The notes under the pieces: model-generated | Told to the model about the DNA's origin: nothing | Seen by the model: only the letters and a program-made list of their open reading frames with translations | Database searches by the model: none | Assembly (NCBI GenBank): GCA_900539675.1 | Contig: UQDJ01000053.1 | Location: 1-10,143 of the forward strand | Direction: 5' to 3' | Source of the DNA: an uncultured Coriobacteriaceae bacterium | Lineage (GTDB): Bacteria; Actinomycetota; Coriobacteriia; Coriobacteriales; Eggerthellaceae | DNA: 10,143 bases | In this document: piece after piece, positions 1 to 6,765 of the stretch | Layout: each line of letters opens with the position of its first letter | Numbering within the stretch: position 1 is the first letter of the stretch | Translations under genes and position numbers: made by a program

Positions 1-49
1 GGGACTCTTAATCCCAAGGTCCGGGGTTCGAGTCCCCGACGGTCCACCA
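1..49 (+). tRNA. tRNA-Lys(CTT), 3' part only
   Basis: The window opens inside a tRNA. The anticodon loop is CTCTTAA (5-11) with anticodon CTT at 7-9, which reads AAG (lysine). Its stem is GGGA (1-4) with TCCC (12-15), and the fifth pair's 5' base lies before the window. The variable loop is AGGTC (17-21). The T arm is CGGGG (22-26), loop TTCGAGT, CCCCG (34-38). The 3' acceptor strand is ACGGTCC (39-45), followed by discriminator A46 and an encoded CCA (47-49). The D arm and 5' acceptor strand are missing, so the acceptor pairing cannot be checked. Confidence 0.92.
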
Positions 50-59
50 TGTTATTTCA

Positions 60-87
60 GCAGCGATATTCGCTGCTTTTTTATTTT
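60..87 (+). terminator. Intrinsic terminator of the tRNA transcript
   Basis: A perfect 7-bp stem, GCAGCGA (60-66) with TCGCTGC (70-76), has a 3-base loop TAT. It is followed by six T (77-82) and then ATTTT. It sits 10 bases after the tRNA CCA end, so it should end the tRNA transcript and insulate the antiporter cluster from it. Confidence 0.9.
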
Positions 88-147
88 CTTGAATGGATTC
101 TTTTTTGAGTGCTCATTGAGCGACATTAAGAAACCATTAAGATGCGT

Positions 148-163
148 TGGTCGAATTTGACCA
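148..163. promoter_or_regulatory. 16-bp near-perfect palindrome, possible operator
   Basis: TGGTCGAATTTGACCA is an inverted repeat. TGGTC (148-152) and GACCA (159-163) match perfectly and AATT forms the centre; only the G153/T158 pair breaks the symmetry. This size and symmetry are typical of sites for dimeric repressors. A hairpin function is unlikely because no U-tract follows. The cognate regulator is unknown. Confidence 0.35.
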
Positions 164-244
164 TTTGTAGTCTATGCATCACCCTTCCGGTCACTTCATT
201 TGTCTATTTCGTTAAGTATCCCGTGTCTGTATCTTTATGGAATC

Positions 245-273
245 TTAACTTTGATAGGGTAAGTATTTAGAAG
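245..273 (+). promoter_or_regulatory. Candidate promoter for the antiporter cluster
   Basis: A -35-like TTAACT (245-250, four of six consensus bases) lies 17 bases before a -10-like TAGAAG (268-273, four of six). The predicted start near 280 falls just before the structured leader at 282. The match is weak. A competing pair is TTGAGC (116-121), 16 bases before TAAGAT (138-143), which would put the start near the palindrome at 148-163. Confidence 0.22.
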
Positions 274-281
274 ATAGAGAA

Positions 282-353
282 AGTAGCCGTCATTCTGCGA
301 CGGCGATCGGCTGGTTCCTGATTTAGGTCACAGATGATGTGTGATCGGCTACT
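282..353 (+). promoter_or_regulatory. Structured leader with alternative stems
   Basis: AGTAGCCG (282-289) pairs perfectly with CGGCTACT (346-353), which would close a 72-base element. It contains a 7-bp hairpin, GGTCACA (326-332) with TGTGATC (340-346), including one wobble. A competing hairpin, GCCGTC (286-291) with GACGGC (299-304), uses the same 5' bases. GATCGGCT occurs twice (305-312 and 343-350), so the 5' strand has two possible partners. The element ends 45 bases before the preferred start codon. This resembles a switchable leader, but it matches no riboswitch class that I can recognise. Confidence 0.3.
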
Positions 354-397
354 GACTGGCTCGGTGTTTGTTTTGCTTTCAGTAGGGGAGTATGCGT

Positions 398-2449
398 ATG
401 GGAACCTTTGAACTTATCATGATGCTGATGTGTGCCGTGCTCATTTCGGCCATTGTTGATCAAGTGGTTCCTCGTATTTCGCTACCTTTAATTCAGATTG
501 CCCTGGGTATTGTTATTTCATTATTTTCCCTTACCCCTATTGAGGTACATTTGGATCCGGAGCTCTTCCTTGTTCTGTTTATTGCACCGCTGTTGTTTAA
601 TGATGCGCTCGAACTAAATAAGAAAACGTTTTATGACAATCGTTTCTCTATTTTGTCGTATGCCATTGGTTTAGTGCTGGTCATTATGTTGTGTGTTGGC
701 TTTACCCTGCATTGGTTAGTGCCTTCGATTCCGTTGGCCGCAGCGTTTGCATTGGGTGCAGCGCTTGGTCCAACTGATGCGGTAGCTGCTGCAGCCTTGC
801 GCCAAGAAGCGCAAATTGGCAAACGTGAGGGTGCGATTTTGCAGGGTGAATCGCTTATTAACGATGCATCTGGTGTCGTTTCTTTTCAGTTTGCTATTGC
901 TGCTGCCGTTACTGGTGGTTTTTCGTTATTAGATGCTAGCGCTTCGTTTGCAGTAAGTTTCTTTGGAGGTATTGGCGTTGGAGGCGTCCTGGCGTTCTTG
1001 TTTCTGTTTTGTGCGCGCCGTATTCGTCAGATTGGTGTGGATAGCATTACCTTTCATGTTCTTTTAGAAGTTGCCATGCCATTTTTGGTCTATATGATCG
1101 CTGAACACATCGGTGTTAGTGGCATTTTGGCGGTGGTCTCGTGTGGTATTTTATGGTCCATTAAACGCGATCATAAAATTTCGCCTCATCAGTCCCGTTT
1201 GAACATTGCGCTTACCAGCGTATGGAGTGTGGTGTCATTCGTTTTGAACGGCATCGTCTTTGTTTTGCTTGGTGTGTTATTACCTCATGCAATTCAACCA
1301 ACCTGGGATGACGTATCAATTGGCAATGTGACCTTAGTGGGTTATGTTTTATTGCTAACGGCTGTTATTGTGGGGCTGCGTTTTGTGTGGGTCATTTTAA
1401 TGACCAGGGCCACTATTAATCCTGATACCGGCAAACGCGAAGTGTTTAGTAAAAAGATGCTCATCAGCTCTCTGGTTACTACTGTGGGTGGCCCGAAGGG
1501 TGCTATCACGCTTTCTATTCTGTTTACTATTCCATATTCGCTTGCTGATGGTTCTTTGTTTCCACAGCGCTCGCTCATTATCTTTTTGGCTTCGGGCGTC
1601 ATCATTTGTACGCTGCTTATTTCAAACTTCTTGCTTCCGGTTTTAGCGCCACGTCGCGAAAAGGAAGTGGATGCTAAAGCTCAACGTGAGTTCGACAGGA
1701 TGCGCGTCGAGGTGCTTCGTACGGTGATTGAGCGGCTGATGGCTGACTCTACACCTGAAACGTATCGTGCTATCCGTATTGTCGTACGTGAATATAATCA
1801 GCGTATTAATGCTATTTCTTCGACTGGCTTTACAGAAGCTCCCATTGCGACCCAACTGCGTGTGGAAGTTATTGAGCATCAGGCAGAAGAACTGATCCAT
1901 GCGGCAAGCAATAAAGAAATTGAACCGTATGCTGCCTATCACGTTATTCACGCGCTTTCGGCCCAGAAGGATTTGATTGTGCACGCGAAGGGTAAATCGC
2001 TGGCCGCTTACTATGGCTGGGGCCGAATTCGTCGATTCTTCGCTCTGGCGAAACATAGCATTTTAAGTTGGTTGCCTTTTAGTCGTGCAGAAGAAAAGGC
2101 GGCAGTAGATAAAGCTCGTGCTTTAAGTGAGCGCTATGCGGTTGAGTATTTGCGTCAGCTGGTAGATAACCCGCGCTATCCCAGTGAAGTGGTTGCTCGT
2201 TTCTTGATTCGCCATGAGCAGGCGTTAGCGGTATTTGCTCCATCCATTGATGCAACCGTTGCGTCTGAAGCTATGAAAAACGCCATGGTAAGCACCAATG
2301 AAATTCAGCAGCATAGTTTACAGCTGGAACTTGAAATAATACAAGATTTTTACCTTGCTGGCGATTTAACGCGAGCGCAAGCTAAAGAAATGCGCGACAA
2401 TGCTCAATTGATGAGATTAGATGTCGAAAACCAAGTACTGGATGAATGA
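398..2449 (+). CDS. CPA1-family Na+/H+ antiporter with long cytoplasmic C-terminal region
   Basis: This is an integral membrane cation/proton exchanger expected to extrude Na+ (or another monovalent cation) in exchange for H+. From the chosen start it has 683 residues. Residues 5-415 hold about 12 hydrophobic segments. Family signatures are LFNDALEL (67-74), GPTDAVA (124-130) and GESLINDASG (150-159), with Asp127 and the Asn155-Asp156 pair as likely ion-site residues. The segment GGPKGAITL (364-372) has Lys367 where many CPA1 members have Arg. Residues 416-683 are hydrophilic, charged and mostly helical in appearance, so probably cytoplasmic and perhaps regulatory. I chose ATG 398 over ATG 392 because AGGGGAG (384-390) lies 7 bases before 398 but only 1 base before 392. 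The stop overlaps the uvrC start (ATGA). The exact ion is not shown by sequence. Confidence 0.9.
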   Translation: MGTFELIMMLMCAVLISAIVDQVVPRISLPLIQIALGIVISLFSLTPIEVHLDPELFLVLFIAPLLFNDALELNKKTFYDNRFSILSYAIGLVLVIMLCVGFTLHWLVPSIPLAAAFALGAALGPTDAVAAAALRQEAQIGKREGAILQGESLINDASGVVSFQFAIAAAVTGGFSLLDASASFAVSFFGGIGVGGVLAFLFLFCARRIRQIGVDSITFHVLLEVAMPFLVYMIAEHIGVSGILAVVSCGILWSIKRDHKISPHQSRLNIALTSVWSVVSFVLNGIVFVLLGVLLPHAIQPTWDDVSIGNVTLVGYVLLLTAVIVGLRFVWVILMTRATINPDTGKREVFSKKMLISSLVTTVGGPKGAITLSILFTIPYSLADGSLFPQRSLIIFLASGVIICTLLISNFLLPVLAPRREKEVDAKAQREFDRMRVEVLRTVIERLMADSTPETYRAIRIVVREYNQRINAISSTGFTEAPIATQLRVEVIEHQAEELIHAASNKEIEPYAAYHVIHALSAQKDLIVHAKGKSLAAYYGWGRIRRFFALAKHSILSWLPFSRAEEKAAVDKARALSERYAVEYLRQLVDNPRYPSEVVARFLIRHEQALAVFAPSIDATVASEAMKNAMVSTNEIQQHSLQLELEIIQDFYLAGDLTRAQAKEMRDNAQLMRLDVENQVLDE

Positions 2450-4458
2450 ACGCCGAAAAACTGCAACAAATAAAAGATCAACTGGCTCAAGTTCCTGCTG
2501 AACCGGGGGTGTATCTCTGGAAAAATGCCGATGGCGAAGTTATTTATGTGGGCAAGGCAAAACAGCTTCGCGCCCGCATGCGTCAGTATGTCAATTTTCA
2601 AGATGATAGAGCTAAAATACCCCTTCTGGTGTCACAGATTGATTCGTTTGAATATGTCGTTACGGCTAACGAACATGAGAGCTTGGTGCTCGAACGCAAC
2701 CTGATTGCTCAGTATTCGCCGTATTTTAATGCTGACTTCAAGGATGACAAAAGCTATCCGTTTATCGCGCTTACCAAGGGAGATGTGTTTCCTGCTATCA
2801 AATATACGCGTGAAACGCACAAACCCCAGACACGCTATTTTGGTCCCTATACCGACAGTCGGGCTGCGCGTGAATTGGTGGATATCGTGCGTCGCGTGGT
2901 GCCCATTTGCACTTCGTCCTGTGCGGATTGGCGTCGCATGACACGCCAGCTTGAAAGCACTCCTTACGAAGAGCTGGAGCTTTCGAGTCGTCCGTGTTTT
3001 GACTGCCACGTAGGCCTAGGACCTGGAGCGTGTTGTGGGTATATTACGCCTGAAGAATATCAGGCACAGGTACATCGCGTTGAGCGATTCTTAGCTGGGC
3101 AACACAGTGAGTTTATTGAGGAACTTACCGACGAGATGAATGAAGCGGCCTCCCAGCTCGATTTTGAACGAGCGGGTCGTATTAAGGGCCGCATTGATAC
3201 CATCAAGGCACTTTCGCAAACCCAACATGCAGTATCTTCGCATCGATTGAATGCCGACGTTATTGGTGTGTATCGCGAAGAAACCATCGCCGGTATTACG
3301 GTGCTTATTCTTCGTGAGGGACGCATTGTTAATACCAACGAATTCATTTTCAACAAAGGCAAAGATGTTCCGGAAACTGAACTGTTGCGCATGTTCATCT
3401 TGCGATACTACGACTCAACCGAGTCCATTCCTCATGAGCTCATTGTGAATTGTATTCCGGATGATGCTGAGGTTATTGAGCAGTGGCTTACCGAAAAATT
3501 GGCAAGTCCCTACGGTGCTAAGGTGCACTTCACTCAACCGCAACGCGGTGAGAAAAACGCGTTGATGGAAATGGCTTCTCGTAATGCCCGGCACGTATTG
3601 ATGCGCTATAAAGCCCGTAGCAGTTATGATAATAAACGTATTAATGATGCTCTGTTGCAACTGGAAAGTGCTTTGGCGCTCGAACGTCCGCCACTGCGTA
3701 TTGAATGCTTCGATATTTCTACCATCCATGGTCGTTATTCTGTGGCTTCCATGGTGGTGTTTACCAATGGTAGGCCCGATAAAAGTCAGTATCGACGTTT
3801 CAAGATTCGTATGGAAAGTGAAGAAGCGAACGACTTCGCCATGATGAGCGAAGTATTTGCGCGTCGCTATTGCAAGGAGCGTCTGGCTGATGAGCGTTTT
3901 GGCAAGCGACCAGATTTGATTATCGTTGATGGTGGCAAGCCCCAGCTGACAGCAGCTATAAAGCAGCTCGATGAATTAGGGGCCAGCGATATTGATGTGT
4001 GCGGTTTGGCGAAACGCGACGAAGAACTGTTTGTGCCATGGCAGGATTCAGGTCCGGTGGTACTGCCCAGTGGTAGCCCTAGCCTGTATTTGGTGAAGCA
4101 AGTTCGCGATGAAGCGCATCGTTTCGCTATTACCTTTCATCGTGAATTGCGCGGCAAAGGTATGACTACCAGTATTTTAGATGAAGTCATAGGTATGGGT
4201 CCCAAGCGCAAGAAAGCCCTGCTTAAAGCGTTTGGCTCATTTGCTGCATTACGTTCGGCAACTTTGGACGAAATTAAACAAACGGGTGCCGTTCCTGCTC
4301 AGGTATCAGAAGACGTGTATGCTGTTTTACGAGCCTTTGAGTCTGAGAAGTCGAAGTCAAAATTGTTGGATGATACGGGTGCGCCCCTTGAAAATGTGGG
4401 TGCATCACATGGTAATGATACGGATGCCACAGAAGTTGAGGGGGCTGGCAATGACTGA
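2446..4458 (+). CDS. uvrC: UvrABC excinuclease subunit C
   Basis: UvrC makes the two incisions around UvrB-marked DNA damage in nucleotide excision repair (cytoplasm). It has 670 residues, somewhat longer than the roughly 610 of E. coli. A GIY-YIG nuclease domain lies at about 15-95 (GVY 21-23, YVGKA 34-38, probable catalytic Glu78). A cysteine-rich region follows (155-197). The UVR motif that binds UvrB is at about 226-252 (LDFERAG at 238-244). The RNase H-like nuclease has Asp423 (CFDIS), Asp495 (IVDGGKPQ) and RDEAH (554-558). Helix-hairpin-helix motifs lie at about 576-628. An acidic tail (about 630-670) runs into the rapZ overlap. The start overlaps the antiporter stop by 4 bases and has no good Shine-Dalgarno sequence, so translation is probably coupled. 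The iron-sulfur cysteine pattern is altered (see findings). Confidence 0.97.
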   Translation: MNAEKLQQIKDQLAQVPAEPGVYLWKNADGEVIYVGKAKQLRARMRQYVNFQDDRAKIPLLVSQIDSFEYVVTANEHESLVLERNLIAQYSPYFNADFKDDKSYPFIALTKGDVFPAIKYTRETHKPQTRYFGPYTDSRAARELVDIVRRVVPICTSSCADWRRMTRQLESTPYEELELSSRPCFDCHVGLGPGACCGYITPEEYQAQVHRVERFLAGQHSEFIEELTDEMNEAASQLDFERAGRIKGRIDTIKALSQTQHAVSSHRLNADVIGVYREETIAGITVLILREGRIVNTNEFIFNKGKDVPETELLRMFILRYYDSTESIPHELIVNCIPDDAEVIEQWLTEKLASPYGAKVHFTQPQRGEKNALMEMASRNARHVLMRYKARSSYDNKRINDALLQLESALALERPPLRIECFDISTIHGRYSVASMVVFTNGRPDKSQYRRFKIRMESEEANDFAMMSEVFARRYCKERLADERFGKRPDLIIVDGGKPQLTAAIKQLDELGASDIDVCGLAKRDEELFVPWQDSGPVVLPSGSPSLYLVKQVRDEAHRFAITFHRELRGKGMTTSILDEVIGMGPKRKKALLKAFGSFAALRSATLDEIKQTGAVPAQVSEDVYAVLRAFESEKSKSKLLDDTGAPLENVGASHGNDTDATEVEGAGND

Positions 4459-5590
4459 CCAAGTCGATAACAATCACAAGCAGGCAGACTTGCAGACACA
4501 GCAGGCGCAAGCGTCAGAGGCACCGAACGCTGCTTCGACCACGATACGCTCTGGCTCGACTGCTGCGACCACGATAAGCTCTACCTCAACTGGTGTGGCT
4601 TCGACGAGTTGCGATTCTGCTGCAGATGCCACAACAAGTTCCGATTCTTCTGCAACGCCAGATGCTACGACTGCTCCTGATCCCACTAAAATGGGCCCCG
4701 ATGTTGTCATCATTACGGGTATGAGCGGTGCGGGGCGAACCGAAGCCATGCATACCTTCGAAGACTTAGGTTATTTCTGTATCGACAATCTTCCGCCTTC
4801 GCTCATTATGAATATGATCAGCTTGGCAAGTTTGCCTGGACATAATGAAATTGGTCGTAAGCTGGCAATCGTATGCGATGCGCGTAATCGCGAATACTTT
4901 AAGCAACTTGTAGGCGAACTGGAAAATATGCGCAATGCGGGTATTACGTTTCGCATCATCTTTTTGGACGCGCGCGATGAGGTGCTTATTTCTCGCTACA
5001 AGGCATCACGTCGTCGTCACCCGCTGTGTGTGAACAATTCGTTCTCCATTGCTCAAGCTATTTCTTATGAACGCAAGCTTACTCAGGAATTGCGTGATGT
5101 AGCCAATTCCTATATTGATACGTCGGATATGAAACCTCGCGAATTGCGTGAGGCTTTGCGTGAGTTATATTCGCAGGAAACCGATAAAGACGGCATGAAT
5201 GTAGTGGTGTACTCATTTGGCTTTAAACATGGTGCTCCTTTAGATGCTGATATTGTTATCGACGTGCGTTTTTTGCCAAATCCGTTTTACATTCCAGAAT
5301 TGCGCGGTCTTACCGGCCTTGATAAGCCGGTTGCAGATTACGTGCTCAACAACGACGAAACCCATAAGTTTTTAGATGCGTGGCAAAATCTGCTTAATTG
5401 CGTCATGCCTGGTTACGTTGCGGAGGGCAAGCAGCATTTGGCTATTGGTGTTGGCTGCACGGGAGGTCAGCATCGAAGTGTGGTGCTTGCCGAACAGACG
5501 GCGTCGTTTTTGCGTGATCAGGGATATAACGTGCATGCTTATCATCGCGATATTGCTCTGGCTGATACCAGTAAGGGAGCTACGAAATGA
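4451..5590 (+). CDS. rapZ: RapZ/YvcJ family nucleotide-binding protein with N-terminal extension
   Basis: The family hydrolyses nucleotides. In E. coli RapZ binds GlmZ RNA and UDP-GlcNAc precursors to control GlmS; the role in actinobacteria is not settled. The product has 379 residues against about 285-300 usually. Residues 1-80 are a Gln-rich then Ser/Thr/Ala/Asp-rich extension encoded partly by a 30-bp tandem repeat. The conserved part starts at about 82, with P-loop GMSGAGRT (90-97) carrying Arg96 in place of the usual Lys, as I recall is common in actinobacterial members. DNLPPSLI (112-119), FLDARDEVLISRYK (171-184), RRRHPL (187-192) and GCTGGQHRS (335-343) follow, all typical. Start 4451 is preceded by GAGGGGG (4438-4444) at 6 bases. 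ATG 4691 (residue 81) would give a normal-length protein but has no Shine-Dalgarno. It overlaps uvrC by 8 bases and yvcK by 4. Confidence 0.93.
   Translation: MTDQVDNNHKQADLQTQQAQASEAPNAASTTIRSGSTAATTISSTSTGVASTSCDSAADATTSSDSSATPDATTAPDPTKMGPDVVIITGMSGAGRTEAMHTFEDLGYFCIDNLPPSLIMNMISLASLPGHNEIGRKLAIVCDARNREYFKQLVGELENMRNAGITFRIIFLDARDEVLISRYKASRRRHPLCVNNSFSIAQAISYERKLTQELRDVANSYIDTSDMKPRELREALRELYSQETDKDGMNVVVYSFGFKHGAPLDADIVIDVRFLPNPFYIPELRGLTGLDKPVADYVLNNDETHKFLDAWQNLLNCVMPGYVAEGKQHLAIGVGCTGGQHRSVVLAEQTASFLRDQGYNVHAYHRDIALADTSKGATK
4531..4680 (+). repeat. 30-bp tandem repeat within rapZ
   Basis: Units 4531-4560 and 4561-4590 match at 25 of 30 bases, both containing CGACCACGATA and GCTCT. 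Three more 30-base blocks to 4680 keep the same phase with decaying similarity; 4591-4620 and 4621-4650 match at about 20 of 30, sharing AGTT and CGATTCT. In the protein this gives 10-residue units such as ASTTIRSGST and AATTISSTST. The period is a multiple of three, so gain or loss of a unit would keep the frame. Confidence 0.75.
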
Positions 5591-6765
5591 GTGCGCTCAA
5601 TATAGGACAGGGGCATTCCGAACACGGCTTTAGGCTTGATCCGTCTTCCACTCAGGCGTTTCGACGGGTTGATTCGATTAAGCGTCATCTGTCGTTACGC
5701 TCGGACAACCTTGATCCTACACACCTTAAAGCGGTGGTTATTGGTGGAGGCACGGGCGCGCCGGTATCCATTCGTACCTTGCTGGCGCTAGGGGTGCAGA
5801 CTTCTGCTGTGGTTGCTATGGCAGATGATGGTGGATCCACCGGCATTTTGCGCGAAGAGGCTCATGTGACGCCGCCGGGTGATATTCGTAAGTGTCTTGC
5901 CGCCTTTGCTGCTGATCCAGACGATCCGCTGACCAAGGCGTTTAAATATCGTTTTGATTTTGCGCGCAATCACACGTTGGGCAATTTGATGCTGTCTGCC
6001 CTGGAAAACGCCACCGGATCGTTTCCTGAGGCAATTAAAATTTGTGGCAAGTTACTCGGAGCACGTGGGCACGTGTATCCTTCTACCCTCAATAACGTAA
6101 CCCTGTGTGCTCGCACACAGGATGGTCGTATATTGCATGGTCAGGCGTTGGCTTCTAAGTCTGCTACGGCACTTGATCAGGTATGGTTGGAATCGCCTGA
6201 AGAATGTTTACCCTATATGGAAGCTATTCGTGCTATACGCCAGGCTGATATTGTTGTGCTGGGTCCTGGATCTCTGTTCACTTCCATCATTCCTAACTTG
6301 CTGGTACCAGGCATCGTGGACGCTATTGCTCAGTCCAAAGCGCGTACCGTTTTTGTATGCAGTTTGGCAGACCAGCAGGGTGAAACCTGGGGGCTTTCAG
6401 CGCGAGAACATGTGGAAGCGCTGCTGCGTCATGGTATGAGAGGGTGCTTGGATTATGTGTTGATCCACAGCGATGGCAAGCCTTATAAGGCGCGATCTAT
6501 TACGGGTGCGTTTGAAGCGGTGGCCGGAGAAGCTTCTCAGAAAAGTGCCATGAGCGAGATGCGTGATGGTCTCAGTTTGCCAGAGCACACCAAGATTCGT
6601 TCCGTTAAGGTGTCCCAAGAAGATGTGGATGCTATTCAGGCGCAAGGACCGGTTGTTCTATTGCGCGATATGAAAGATCCTCTTCGACCTACCTGGCATG
6701 ACCCTACGGCCCTTGCGGATGCCTTTATGGGGGTGTTTAAGCTTTGTCATTTACGACAGAGGTAA
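5587..6765 (+). CDS. yvcK: YvcK/CofD-like gluconeogenesis factor
   Basis: This is a CofD-like fold protein. Homologues (B. subtilis YvcK, mycobacterial CuvA) bind UDP-sugars such as UDP-GlcNAc and are needed for normal cell shape and growth on gluconeogenic carbon sources. Despite the resemblance to 2-phospho-L-lactate transferase, a coenzyme F420 role is not expected in this context. It has 392 residues. The signatures are VIGGGTG (51-57), DDGGSTG (80-86), PPGDIRKC (96-103), HTLGNL (129-134), NNVTL (169-173), GPGSLFTSIIPN (226-237) and QGETWGLSA (264-272). About 47 residues precede the first strand, more than in short homologues. The ATG overlaps the rapZ stop by 4 bases, with AAGGGAG (5573-5579) 7 bases upstream, so this start is well supported. 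The 3' end overlaps whiA by 22 bases. Confidence 0.93.
   Translation: MSALNIGQGHSEHGFRLDPSSTQAFRRVDSIKRHLSLRSDNLDPTHLKAVVIGGGTGAPVSIRTLLALGVQTSAVVAMADDGGSTGILREEAHVTPPGDIRKCLAAFAADPDDPLTKAFKYRFDFARNHTLGNLMLSALENATGSFPEAIKICGKLLGARGHVYPSTLNNVTLCARTQDGRILHGQALASKSATALDQVWLESPEECLPYMEAIRAIRQADIVVLGPGSLFTSIIPNLLVPGIVDAIAQSKARTVFVCSLADQQGETWGLSAREHVEALLRHGMRGCLDYVLIHSDGKPYKARSITGAFEAVAGEASQKSAMSEMRDGLSLPEHTKIRSVKVSQEDVDAIQAQGPVVLLRDMKDPLRPTWHDPTALADAFMGVFKLCHLRQR

Larger units (their letters stand above)
88..397. other. Intergenic region upstream of the antiporter
   Basis: This stretch of about 310 bases contains no gene I can support. It holds a direct repeat ATTAAGA (125-131 and 136-142) with an 11-bp period, a near-perfect palindrome (148-163), two weak promoter candidates (116-143 and 245-273), a structured leader candidate (282-353) and the ribosome binding site of the antiporter (384-390). 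The only open frame of note is a 42-codon one at 142-270 that has no Shine-Dalgarno sequence. The region probably carries the promoter and control elements for the downstream five-gene cluster, since no other gap occurs before position 7676. Confidence 0.6.

Noticed and set aside
111..121. Small inverted repeat GCTCA-T-TGAGC
   Set aside because: It is only 5 bp per arm around one base, which is too short for an RNA hairpin. It could be chance in this region and nothing else supports it.
328..344. TCACA and TGTGA half-sites resembling a CRP site
   Set aside because: The half-sites are in the reverse order and spacing of the CRP consensus (TGTGA-N6-TCACA). They fit better as the arms of a hairpin.
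1643..2056. Minus-strand open frame of 137 codons opposite the antiporter
   Set aside because: It is fully opposite a convincing coding region, its product has no recognisable motif, and no ribosome binding site or promoter is evident.
4232..4450. Upstream extension of the rapZ frame inside uvrC to ATG 4232
   Set aside because: It lies wholly in the uvrC coding region in another frame, shows no RapZ similarity, and ATG 4451 has a strong ribosome binding site.
5587..6765. Reading yvcK as an F420-pathway 2-phospho-L-lactate transferase (cofD)
   Set aside because: The family resemblance is real, but the gene lies between rapZ and whiA and carries YvcK-type motifs. No F420 biosynthesis gene is nearby.
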